NCBI GenBank assembly: GCA_964564915.1
Contig: CAZMCU010000009.1
Coordinates: forward strand, 1-40,558
DNA: 40,558 nucleotides
Direction: 5' to 3'
DNA from: JAFGBM01 sp964564915
Lineage (GTDB): Bacteria > Actinomycetota > Actinomycetes > Actinomycetales > Demequinaceae
Positions 16,780 through 24,607 of this stretch are shown here, piece after piece. The notes beneath the pieces are model-generated. The model did not search any database and was not told where the DNA came from. It saw only the letters and a list, made by a program, of their open reading frames with translations. A program made the position numbers and the translations under genes. Within the stretch, counting starts at the first letter, position 1. Each line of letters begins with the position of its first letter.

Positions 16780-18111
16780 CTACCGGCGTTCGACCCTGGG
16801 CTTGAGATCGGCTGGAGGAGGCATCCACTCGTCCGGGTTGGCTGGGTTCTGGTCGCCCGAGCGAATGTCCTTGACCTCCCCGTCGGTTCCGTCGGCCGCG
16901 GGGAACCACACGAACGGAATGCCCCGACGCTCCGCGTACTGGATCTGCTTGCCGAACTTGGCGGCGTTGGGCGATACCTCGACCGCGACCCCCCTCGCCC
17001 GCAAGCGTTCCGCGATCGAATCGGAGGCCCTCCTTCCGTCCTCGTCGTTCACCGCGACCACAACGACGGAAGGGGACGCCCTCGTGACGTTCACCCACCC
17101 GGCCGATAACGCCCTGCTCACCAGGCGGCTGATCCCGATCGACATCCCCACCCCCGGGAATCCTCCCCCAGCGATGAGGGAGTCGTAGCGCCCTCCCGAG
17201 CAAATCGACCCGAGGTCTTCGTGTCCCTCGAGGAACGTTTCGAAGACGCAGCCGGTGTAATAGTCCAGTCCCCTCGCGATGCTGAGGTCGGCGACGGACG
17301 CTCCCGGAACCGCCGTGTTGATTGCGTCGACCACCGATCGAAGCCCCGCGATCGCCTCCCTCAGGCTCTCACTCGGCCCCCCGATCGCGGTGGCCCGTGC
17401 GACGAGTGCCTCCTCGACCGCCTCTCCCGTGCCGGTGACGGTCGCGAGGCCGAGAATCCCCTCGACCGCGTCACCCGAGACTCCCGCGTCAACCAGAAGT
17501 TCCCGGACCGCGGGCGCGCCAATCTTGGGCAACTTATCGACGATGCGTAGCGCCGCGGTGACGTCGACGACGCCGAGGGCGCGATAGAACTCTCCCACGA
17601 CCGCCCTGCTATTGACCCGAATCGTCACCGGGGGGATCGGGAGTCGGGCCAAGGCGTGCACCATGACGATGGCGACCTCCGCCTCGACGTGCGAGGGAAG
17701 GGATTCCCGGCCGACGACGTCGATATCCGCCTGGTAGAACTCCCGGAAGCGTCCTTCTTGTGGGCGCTCTCCACGCCACACCTTCTGGATCTGGTACCGC
17801 CGGAACGGGAAGGCGATCCGACCGGAGAATTCCTCAACGTATCGGGCGAAGGGGACGGTGAGGTCGAAGTGAAGGCCGAGCCCGGAGTCGCCATCGTCCG
17901 CATCGGCGCGGAGTCTCCTGAGCACGTAGATCTCCTTCGCGGCGTCGGAATCGCCCGCGAGCCGCTCCAGCGGCTCCACCGCGCGGGTCTCGATCTCGAT
18001 GAACCCGTGAAGCTCGAACGTGTCGCGAAGCGAGTCCACGACGTGCCGTTCGAGTGCTCGCCCCTCCGGTGTCCATTCGGGGAATCCGGAGATGGGGTCG
18101 AGTCGGCTCAT
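16780..18111 (-). CDS. hisS: Histidyl-tRNA synthetase
   Basis: Charges tRNA-His. 443 residues. Class II core with RAVEPLERLAG, the Arg-rich motif 2 region (QIQKVWRGERPQEGRFREF), the HisRS signatures ARGLDYYTGCVFE and SGGRYDSLIAGGGFPG, motif 3 VGMSIGISRLV, and a C-terminal anticodon-binding domain (about 345-425) that ends in a proline-rich tail. A GTG two codons upstream (18117) could also be used; no strong Shine-Dalgarno separates them. It reads away from the cyclophilin gene, with which it appears to share a promoter region at 18139-18145, and probably continues into aspS. Confidence 0.96.
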   Translation of the reverse strand: MSRLDPISGFPEWTPEGRALERHVVDSLRDTFELHGFIEIETRAVEPLERLAGDSDAAKEIYVLRRLRADADDGDSGLGLHFDLTVPFARYVEEFSGRIAFPFRRYQIQKVWRGERPQEGRFREFYQADIDVVGRESLPSHVEAEVAIVMVHALARLPIPPVTIRVNSRAVVGEFYRALGVVDVTAALRIVDKLPKIGAPAVRELLVDAGVSGDAVEGILGLATVTGTGEAVEEALVARATAIGGPSESLREAIAGLRSVVDAINTAVPGASVADLSIARGLDYYTGCVFETFLEGHEDLGSICSGGRYDSLIAGGGFPGVGMSIGISRLVSRALSAGWVNVTRASPSVVVVAVNDEDGRRASDSIAERLRARGVAVEVSPNAAKFGKQIQYAERRGIPFVWFPAADGTDGEVKDIRSGDQNPANPDEWMPPPADLKPRVERR

Positions 18112-18138
18112 GCGCACATTGTTCCATTCCCAACCGCC

Positions 18139-18145
18139 TAAACTA
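18139..18145. promoter_or_regulatory. Overlapping two-way -10 element between hisS and the cyclophilin gene
   Basis: The 7-bp string TAAACTA reads TAAACT on the plus strand (18139-18144) and TAGTTT on the minus strand (18145-18140). Both match the TANNNT consensus. Spacing to the starts (27 nt to the ATG at 18171; 28 nt to the ATG at 18111) fits a short leader each way. No obvious -35 hexamers are seen. It is the only good -10 candidate in the 59-bp divergent gap. Confidence 0.5.
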
Positions 18146-18170
18146 ACGAGGCGACACGTCCGGAGGGTCC

Positions 18171-18971
18171 ATGACTACCAAGAAGCAGGCGCGCGCGACG
18201 CAGAAGCGTCGGCAGGAGTTGTTCGAGCGCAAGCTCGCGGTGCGCCAGGCTCGTCGGCGCCACCGCCAGCAGATCGTCGGACTCGTGTCAGCCGGCGCGC
18301 TTCTGGTTGGGGGTGGATCGCTCGCCGCGGTCTCGTTCGTCGGCAACACCCCACAGGCGAACCCAACCCCGTCGACCACCATCACGCTCTCGACGGAATC
18401 GACCCCCGAACCCACCCTCGGCTTTCCTCATGACCTGGCCGCAGGACGGGACTGGACCGGCACCATCACGATGGACCAGGGGACGATCGGGATCAGCCTC
18501 GACGGCGTCGCGGCCCCCGTGGCCGTTTCCTCGTTCGTCTACCTCGCCCAAGAGGGCTACTTCGATGGGACGGAGTGCCACCGCCTCGCCTCGAATCCGG
18601 ATCCCGACTACCCGTCCTTCGCGCTCCAGTGCGGCGATCCGAACGGTAGCGACCCCAAGACCGCCGGAACGGGCGGCCCCGGTTACGCCTTCGGCCCGAT
18701 CGAAAACGCCCCAGCGGACAACTGGTACCCCGCTGGAACCATCGCGATGGCTCGTGTCGGAGACGACGCTTTCTCCATGGGAAGCCAGTTCTTCATCGTC
18801 TATCGTGACTCCTACTTCCCATCGGACACCGCCGGTGGGTATACCGTATTTGGCCATGTGACCGAAGGTCTCGATATTGTGGAGGCAATCGGGGCCGCGG
18901 GCACAGACACTGGTCTGACCCAAGGTCGTCCAGCGGAACCCGTCGTCCTTCGTGAGGTGTCTGTTTCATGA
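18171..18971 (+). CDS. Membrane-anchored cyclophilin-type peptidyl-prolyl cis-trans isomerase
   Basis: 266 residues. A strongly basic cytoplasmic N-terminus (1-34) is followed by one membrane span (about 35-58), then a Thr/Pro/Ser linker (about 60-85), and a cyclophilin domain outside the membrane (about 95-264). Domain landmarks: FVYLAQEGYFDGTECHR, AGTIAMARVGDD, FSMGSQFFIVYRDSY and YTVFGHVTEGLDIVEAI; the active-site region around SQFFI is intact. GGAGGG precedes the ATG. The 3' end overlaps the DUF349 gene by 4 bp (ATGA). A cyclophilin near rel and hisS is normal actinobacterial order (ppiB region). Likely role: folding of secreted proteins, which is inference. Confidence 0.92.
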   Translation: MTTKKQARATQKRRQELFERKLAVRQARRRHRQQIVGLVSAGALLVGGGSLAAVSFVGNTPQANPTPSTTITLSTESTPEPTLGFPHDLAAGRDWTGTITMDQGTIGISLDGVAAPVAVSSFVYLAQEGYFDGTECHRLASNPDPDYPSFALQCGDPNGSDPKTAGTGGPGYAFGPIENAPADNWYPAGTIAMARVGDDAFSMGSQFFIVYRDSYFPSDTAGGYTVFGHVTEGLDIVEAIGAAGTDTGLTQGRPAEPVVLREVSVS

Positions 18972-20365
18972 GCCCATCCCCGTCACACGAGTCCGTCGCG
19001 CCCGTCGATCCTGCAGAGGAACCCGACAGCGCGGAGACCCCGCGACCGTCCGCACCCTCCCCCGCCGCCGTCGCCGCACGAGTGCATCGACCGGTCAAGG
19101 TCCCGGTACCGAAGGGCATCGATCCCGATGTTCTCGCTGCCGCGTCCGCGTTTGGGGTGGTCGAAGGGGAGACGGTCTTCGTCATCGATGGCGACACCCG
19201 TCACGAGGTGGGCCCGGCCCGTGGGTCGACGCCCCTCGTTTCTTACGTGAAGAAGTACTACGTCCACCTCACCGCCCTCGATCGCTTCAAGGCGAGGCTC
19301 GAGGCCGCGGCACCAACACTCCGGGACATCGACGCCTCCCTCGCGGCGGCGAACGCGGTCCTCTCCACGCCTGATTGCGTCGGAGACCTCGGGGAATTCC
19401 GCAAGCGGCTCGACGCCGTCACGGAAACGGCGACCGCCGTTCGGGAGAAGCTCGTTCGCGAACGCGAGGAAGCGAAAGCGGCGGCGACGGCGGAGCGGGA
19501 GGCCCTCGTCGTGCGTGCAGAAGCAATCGGGGCGAAGGACGCTTCCGCGATCAACTGGAAGAGCGATGCCGCCGAGTTGAAGACGCTTCTCGACGCATGG
19601 AAAGAGGCCCAACAGTCCGCGGTTCACATCGGGAAAGACGTCGAACGCGACCTGTGGCACCGCTTCGCTCACGCTCGATCGACCTTCGAAAAGACCAGAA
19701 AGCGCCACTTCGCGGAGCTCGACCGCGTCAACACCGTCGTCGCGGGGCGCAAGGAGGAACTCGTCAACCGGGCGGAAGCCCTCGCGACATCGACCAAGTG
19801 GGACGACACGACGCGTGAATTCCGCGACCTCATGGCGCAGTGGAAAGCCGCCGGTCGAGGCCGGAAAGCCGTTGACGACGCCTTGTGGGCGCGATTCCAG
19901 GCCGCCCAGGATGCGTTCTTCACCGCCAAGCGCGCGGTCCTCGACGCGGAACGCTCGGTTGAGGAAGCCAACCTCGAGACGAAGGAAGCCATTCTCAAAG
20001 AGGCGGAGGCCCTCCTTCCGATCAAGGACCTCAGCGCGGCCAAGGTGGCCCTTCACGGAATCCAAGACCGTTTCGAAGCGGCGGGGCGTGTCCCCAAGGC
20101 GGACGTGGCCCGGCTCAGCAAGCGCCTCTCCGCGGTCGAGCACGCCATTCGAGAGGCCGACGCGGCCGCGTGGACGCGGCACAATCCCGAAGTCGAGGCC
20201 AGGGTCAGCGGGGCGGCGCAGCAACTGATGTCCGCGATCGCCGAACTTGATGAGCAAATCGCGGCCGCCAAGGAGGCGGGCGAGAAGAAGACCGTCAAGG
20301 AACTTCAGGAGTCCCGGGACACTCGACAGGCGTGGCTCGATCAGATTCAGACGTCCGCCTCGTAG
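18968..20365 (+). CDS. DUF349 domain-containing coiled-coil protein
   Basis: 465 residues; molecular function not established for the family. Residues 1-45 are a Pro/Ala-rich disordered leader. About 45-100 is a small folded region (GVVEGETVFVIDGD). The rest is helical, Ala/Glu/Lys/Arg-rich and built of DUF349 repeats, recognisable by WKEAQQSAVHIGKDVERDLWHRF, WKAAGRGRKAVDDALWARF and DRFEAAGRVPKADVARL-like units, each with conserved Trp/Phe and AG spacing. The C-terminal coiled coil is about 410-455. It is translationally coupled to the cyclophilin gene. No signal peptide, so probably cytosolic. The family commonly lies beside rel in actinobacteria. Confidence 0.88.
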   Translation: MSPSPSHESVAPVDPAEEPDSAETPRPSAPSPAAVAARVHRPVKVPVPKGIDPDVLAAASAFGVVEGETVFVIDGDTRHEVGPARGSTPLVSYVKKYYVHLTALDRFKARLEAAAPTLRDIDASLAAANAVLSTPDCVGDLGEFRKRLDAVTETATAVREKLVREREEAKAAATAEREALVVRAEAIGAKDASAINWKSDAAELKTLLDAWKEAQQSAVHIGKDVERDLWHRFAHARSTFEKTRKRHFAELDRVNTVVAGRKEELVNRAEALATSTKWDDTTREFRDLMAQWKAAGRGRKAVDDALWARFQAAQDAFFTAKRAVLDAERSVEEANLETKEAILKEAEALLPIKDLSAAKVALHGIQDRFEAAGRVPKADVARLSKRLSAVEHAIREADAAAWTRHNPEVEARVSGAAQQLMSAIAELDEQIAAAKEAGEKKTVKELQESRDTRQAWLDQIQTSAS

Positions 20366-20982
20366 CGAAGTTCTCCCCAGGTCGGACCCGACCTCTCGCG
20401 CGAGCGGCGTTTGGGCGCCACCCTGAGGACGTGGACCTTGTCACCGACCGAGACGTTGGAGCGGTTCCCCTCGGGCGCATGATCCGTGACGGGATTGTCG
20501 TTCCCCTCGCCCCGGGCTTCGCAGCGCCCCTCGACCTTCCCCTCACGAAGGACGACCGAGCCTCAACCCTCGCGAATGCCGTGCCGGAACACACGGTCGT
20601 CTCCGGCCTTGCCGGTCTCTGGATCCACGGTGGTGGAACGCGACCCATCGATGTCGACCTCGTGGGGCTCAAGGGTCTCCATCGGACCTCTCCCGACGTT
20701 CATCCGCGAGGGTGGCGCGTGCGGTTCCACTCCGGACGCGCGGCGGAGGAAACCGGTGAACGGCTGTCCGGGATGCGCGTTGCCACCCCGGAGAGGTGTG
20801 CGTGCGACGCGTTGCGTTGGGACGACCTTGACACGGCGATTCCCTCAATCGTCGGTGCGATCCACCAGGGATTCGTTCAGCCGTCTTCCGTGGATGCCCT
20901 CGTCGGTGAAACGAACCCTCGGGGACTCGGAGCCGCACGTATGACGAGCGCGTGGGCGGCCATTCGAGCCAGCATCCCCTAA
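20332..20982 (+). CDS. AbiEi-like (type IV antitoxin-like) protein of the rel-adjacent family
   Basis: 216 residues from a GTG that lies inside the end of the DUF349 gene (34-bp overlap, different frame); an in-frame GTG at 20431 would give 183 residues. Neither has a convincing ribosome site. The layout matches small actinobacterial proteins annotated as AbiEi-family antitoxins: a possible winged-helix start (VTDRDVGAVPLGRMIRDG), a VVSGLAGLWIHGGG helix, a basic V-H-RG-W-V strand region, and a TPERCACDAL helix. No AbiEii nucleotidyltransferase toxin is next to it, so a toxin-antitoxin role is doubtful. It converges on rel with a 4-bp overlap of stop regions. Confidence 0.65.
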   Translation: MARSDSDVRLVAKFSPGRTRPLARAAFGRHPEDVDLVTDRDVGAVPLGRMIRDGIVVPLAPGFAAPLDLPLTKDDRASTLANAVPEHTVVSGLAGLWIHGGGTRPIDVDLVGLKGLHRTSPDVHPRGWRVRFHSGRAAEETGERLSGMRVATPERCACDALRWDDLDTAIPSIVGAIHQGFVQPSSVDALVGETNPRGLGAARMTSAWAAIRASIP

Positions 20983-23300
20983 GAGGGCTTGCGTGACCCC
21001 GTGAGGCGTCGAACGTCGTAGACCCCATCAATGTGTCGGACGGCGTTGAGGACGGCTCCCAGATGAGAAGGGTCCGCCATCTCGAACGTGAAACTCGAGA
21101 AGGCAACCCGATCCCTCGTGGTCTTGACGTTCGCCGCGAGGATGTTGACGTGATTGTCGGAGAGGACTCGGGCGACATCGGAGAGGAGTCGGGCGCGATC
21201 GAGTGCCTCCACTTCGATCTGCACGAGGAATGTCGCCTCGGTATTACCGGTCCAAGCCACGCTCACAATCCGTTCGGGCTGCGCGCGGAGGGCCTTGAGG
21301 TTGTCGCAATCCGCTCGGTGGATCGACACGCCCGATCCCCGCGTCACGAACCCTTCGATCTCATCACCTGGGACCGGGGTACAGCAGCGGGCGAGCTTCA
21401 CGACGACGTCCGTCAGCCCGTGAACGGAGACACCGGGATCGCTCTTGTCGCGCCGCGTCCCCCTCGTCCCCGGACGCGTGATCTCGGTGAGGTCCTCGTC
21501 CGCCCCCTCGTCGCCCCCGACCGCCTCGACCATGCGGGATACGATGTCGGACGCCTGCTCCTTGTGCTCCCCGATCGCCGAATAGAGGGCGTCGACGTCC
21601 TCGTAGTGCATCTCCCTGGCAAGCGCAAGAAGCGACTGCTTGCTCATCATCCTTTGGATGGGGAGGTGCTGACGGCGGATCGCCTTGGCGAGAAGGTCAC
21701 GCCCCCCCTCGATGCTCTCCTCCCTGCGCTCCCGCGTGAACCAGTGACGAATCTTGTTCCGTGCGCGCGCGCTTTGGACGAACTCCAACCAGTCGCGTTT
21801 GGGGGCAGCGTTTTCGTCAGACGACGTTAGGACCTCGACGGTGTCACCATTGTCCAGTCGAGAGTCGAGGGGAACGAGGCGTCCGTTGACCCTTGCCCCG
21901 ATGGTCTTGTGCCCCACCTCGGTGTGGACGGCGTAAGCGAAATCCACCGGTGTCGACCCCTGAGGAAGGGGGATGAGCTTTCCCCCCGGAGTGAAGATGT
22001 ACACCTCCGACTGGCTGATCTCCCCCCTCAGCGCATCGAGGAACTCGCTCGGGTCGACCGTCTCTTGCTGCCAATCCGCAAGCTGCCGCAACCAACCCAT
22101 CTCGCCACCGCCCTCCACGGCTTTGGGCTGGTCCCCCAACTTGTACCGCCAGTGGGCGGCGAGACCGTATTCCGCCATGCGGTGCATCTCCAGGGTGCGG
22201 ATCTGGAACTCGACCGGCTTACCGGAGGGCCCGATGACGGTGGTGTGGAGAGATTGATAGAGGTTGAACTTGGGGGTGGCGATGTAGTCCTTGAACCTGC
22301 CGGGAATGGGCTGGTACCGGGCGTGCATCGCCCCCAAGACCGCGTAGCAGTCCCGGATCGATTCGACGAGGATCCGCATCCCGACGAGGTCGTAGATATC
22401 GGAGAGGTCCCGACCCCGAACGATCATCTTCTGGTAGACGGAGTAGTAATGCTTGGGTCGGCCGGTAATGGTCGCCTTAATCTTCATCTCCCGTAAGACG
22501 GTCTCAACCTCGGAGCGAACCTGGTCGAGATACTTCTCCCTCTCGGGGGCTCGCTCCGCGACAACGTCGACGATCTCCTGGAAGATCTTGGGATACAGCG
22601 TGGCGAACGAGAGGTCTTCGAGTTCCCACTTGATGGTGTTGAGCCCCATGCGATGGGCGAGCGGGGCGTAGATCTCCAGGGTTTCCTGAGCCTTGCGGCG
22701 GGCGTTCTCGATGGGCACGTAGCACCACGTCCGCGCATTGTGGAGGCGGTCGCAGAGTTTGAGGATGAGGACGCGAATGTCCTTCGCCATCGCGAGCACC
22801 ATCTTGCGGACCGTTTCGGCTTGCGAAGCCTCTCCGTACACGATCTTGTCGAGTTTGGTGACCCCATCGACCATCATGGCGATTTCGTCGCCGAACTCCT
22901 GGCGAACCATGTCGATCGTCACGCCGGTGTCTTCGACGACATCGTGAAGGAGAGCGGCCGCGACGACCGTTTCCGGAAGCCCCAATTCCGCGACGATGAC
23001 CGCCACCGCGATGGGGTGGGTGATATACGGATCGCCGCTCATGCGCTCCTGACCCTCGTGGGCGCGCGAGGCCACCTCGAAGGCTTGCTCGATGAGCGCG
23101 GTCTTCCCCTTGGGGTACATGCGTCGATAGGCCTCGAGTACGGGTTCGATCCCGGTGGTGAGTTTCTGGCGGCGCAAGAACCCCAAGGGTCCGCCGGGGG
23201 TCGATGCGAGCAGCGAGGGCTCGAGATCGGGGGACGGGGAAGGCGGCGGCTCGGACGAGGGGGAGGCTGGGGGCGGGGAGGCGGGGCGCGTGTCTGTCAT
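20979..23300 (-). CDS. relA: Bifunctional (p)ppGpp synthetase/hydrolase (RelA/SpoT, Rel)
   Basis: Long RSH protein that makes and degrades the stringent-response alarmone. 773 residues. Order: Pro/Ser-rich leader (1-40), HD hydrolase (about 65-215; intact HD at His119-Asp120 in LLHDVVEDTG), synthetase (about 260-400; RFKD at 335-338 and NLYQSLHTTV), TGS (about 435-500, YIFTPGGKLIPLPQGSTP), helical/zinc-finger-like region (CCTPVPGDEIEGF), and ACT (about 695-770). The RxKD motif, rather than ExDD, together with an intact HD pair indicates a bifunctional enzyme. GGAGGAGGG precedes the ATG. It lies 30 bp after secF; apt, often found between them in actinobacteria, is absent. Confidence 0.96.
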   Translation of the reverse strand: MTDTRPASPPPASPSSEPPPSPSPDLEPSLLASTPGGPLGFLRRQKLTTGIEPVLEAYRRMYPKGKTALIEQAFEVASRAHEGQERMSGDPYITHPIAVAVIVAELGLPETVVAAALLHDVVEDTGVTIDMVRQEFGDEIAMMVDGVTKLDKIVYGEASQAETVRKMVLAMAKDIRVLILKLCDRLHNARTWCYVPIENARRKAQETLEIYAPLAHRMGLNTIKWELEDLSFATLYPKIFQEIVDVVAERAPEREKYLDQVRSEVETVLREMKIKATITGRPKHYYSVYQKMIVRGRDLSDIYDLVGMRILVESIRDCYAVLGAMHARYQPIPGRFKDYIATPKFNLYQSLHTTVIGPSGKPVEFQIRTLEMHRMAEYGLAAHWRYKLGDQPKAVEGGGEMGWLRQLADWQQETVDPSEFLDALRGEISQSEVYIFTPGGKLIPLPQGSTPVDFAYAVHTEVGHKTIGARVNGRLVPLDSRLDNGDTVEVLTSSDENAAPKRDWLEFVQSARARNKIRHWFTRERREESIEGGRDLLAKAIRRQHLPIQRMMSKQSLLALAREMHYEDVDALYSAIGEHKEQASDIVSRMVEAVGGDEGADEDLTEITRPGTRGTRRDKSDPGVSVHGLTDVVVKLARCCTPVPGDEIEGFVTRGSGVSIHRADCDNLKALRAQPERIVSVAWTGNTEATFLVQIEVEALDRARLLSDVARVLSDNHVNILAANVKTTRDRVAFSSFTFEMADPSHLGAVLNAVRHIDGVYDVRRLTGSRKPS

Positions 23301-23327
23301 AGCCCTCCTCCGGCGGTAAGAGTCTTA

Positions 23328-23333
23328 AGTCTA
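23328..23333 (-). promoter_or_regulatory. Candidate -10 box of rel
   Basis: TAGACT on the minus strand, 27 nt before the rel ATG and overlapping the secF stop codon. It matches TANNNT; a leader with a strong ribosome site follows. It would let rel be transcribed separately from secDF. Confidence 0.4.
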
Positions 23334-24607
23334 CGACCGACGCTTCCGCTTGGGCTGCGCCGCTGTACCGCGGTGCTCACCCTTGATGAGCGCGCCAACC
23401 CTAACGTTGCCGTCCGCGTCGACTGAACCATGGCCCGACGCACGAGCCGCCAGAACGGCTTGCGTGTGCTGGCGGATGCGCGGCTCCCGGTCACGGAGGG
23501 CGACCTCGACGGGGGTGGCGACGAAGATCGAGGAGTACGTCCCGACGGCCATTCCGACGAAAAGCGCAAGGGAGATGTCCTTGAGCGTTCCCGCTCCGAG
23601 GAGGAAGGCACCGACGAAGAGGATCGACGACACGGGGAGAAGCGCGACGATCGAGGTGTTGAGCGACCGCACCAGGGTCTGGTTGACCGCCAGGTTCGCC
23701 AATTCGTCGTACGTGTATCTCGTCTGCGAGGTCACATTGGCGGTGTTCTCCCTCACCTTGTCGAACACCACGACGGTGTCGTAGAGGGAGTACCCGAGAA
23801 TGGTGAGGAATCCGATGACGGAGGCGGGGGTGATCTCGAAGCCGACGGCCGCGTATACGCCCACGGTGAAGACGAGGTCGTGGAAGAGGGCGACGAGGGC
23901 CGCGGCGGCCATCCTCCACGCCCGGAAGTACATCGACATGACCATCGTGACGAGGACGAGGAAGATGATGAGACCCTTGATGGCCTTGTTGGTGACGTCG
24001 GCACCCCAGTTCGCGCCCACGAACGTCGATGACACCTCGGCGGGATGATCCGGCGTCCCGTACGCCGCCGCTAGGGCATTCTCAATCTCGCTGGAGAGCG
24101 TGGCGTCGTCGATCGCGGGATCGGTCGACTTGCCGATCTCGACCCTGACGCTCGACACCCCACCGGTGGTGAGAACCTGTGTGANNNNNNNNNNNNNNNN
24201 NNNNNNNNNNNNNNNNNNNNNNNNNNNNNNNNNNNNNNNNNNNNNNNNNNNNNNNNNNNNNNNNNNNNNNNNNNNNNNNNNNNNTTGCCGATCTCGACCC
24301 TGACGCTCGACACCCCACCGGTGGTGAGAACCTGTGTGATGGGAACCTGATCGGGGACGAATTCGGCGACCACCTGCCGCGCGGGGCCGAGGTCGGTGGT
24401 GGATACTCCGCTAACGATGAAAGAACTGCCTCCCCTGAAGTCGATCCCCGGGTTGATCCCATTGCCCACGAGGCCCACGAGCGAGGCGATAGAAAGCCCG
24501 ACGAGGACCGCAGAGACCACGAACCACCACTTTCGTTTGCGAACGATCCCGTAGCTCTTGTCGCCGGAGTGTAGGGCGTTGCCCCAGGAGGCCAGGCTGA
24601 GATTCAC
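23331..24607 (-). CDS. secF: Protein translocase subunit SecF (interrupted by an assembly gap)
   Basis: With SecD, pulls preproteins across the membrane using proton motive force. As printed, the frame is broken by a 100-N gap plus an exact 55-bp duplication. Removing those 155 bp joins GVSSVRVEIG to KSTDPAIDD in one frame and gives 373 residues, normal for SecF. Landmarks: first span about 28-48, DFRGG at 56-60, extracytoplasmic domain, then five C-terminal spans with VIGFLTILGYSLYDTVVVFDKVRENT-like signature (split: FLTILGYSLYDTVVVFDK, VRENT). A basic tail ends PKRKRRS. The ATG overlaps the secD stop by 4 bp. The frameshift is an assembly effect, not a mutation. Confidence 0.93.
24130..24184. 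repeat. 55-bp assembly duplication, left copy (gap 1)
   Basis: Identical to 24285-24339 on the far side of the first N run. Contig ends that share exactly 55 bp point to unmerged assembly-graph overlap, not a biological repeat. Confidence 0.93.
24185..24284. other. Scaffold gap 1 (100 N) inside secF
   Basis: Run of exactly 100 N. Flanks are duplicated, so the true gap length is probably negative (overlap of 55 bp). Confidence 0.99.
24285..24339. repeat. 55-bp assembly duplication, right copy (gap 1)
   Basis: Exact copy of 24130-24184; see that entry. Confidence 0.93.

Noticed and set aside
15152..17188. A 678-codon plus-strand open frame opposite aspS and hisS
   Set aside because: Crosses two synthetase genes and their intergenic gap in antisense; composition is that of a shadow frame.
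20332..20982. A complete AbiE toxin-antitoxin defence module
   Set aside because: No AbiEii-like nucleotidyltransferase gene is adjacent; the flanking genes are DUF349 and rel.
24130..24339. Direct repeats around Ns as target-site duplications of a mobile element
   Set aside because: The same exact 55-bp length recurs at 26141-26350, far longer than insertion-sequence duplications, and removing one copy restores secF and secD.
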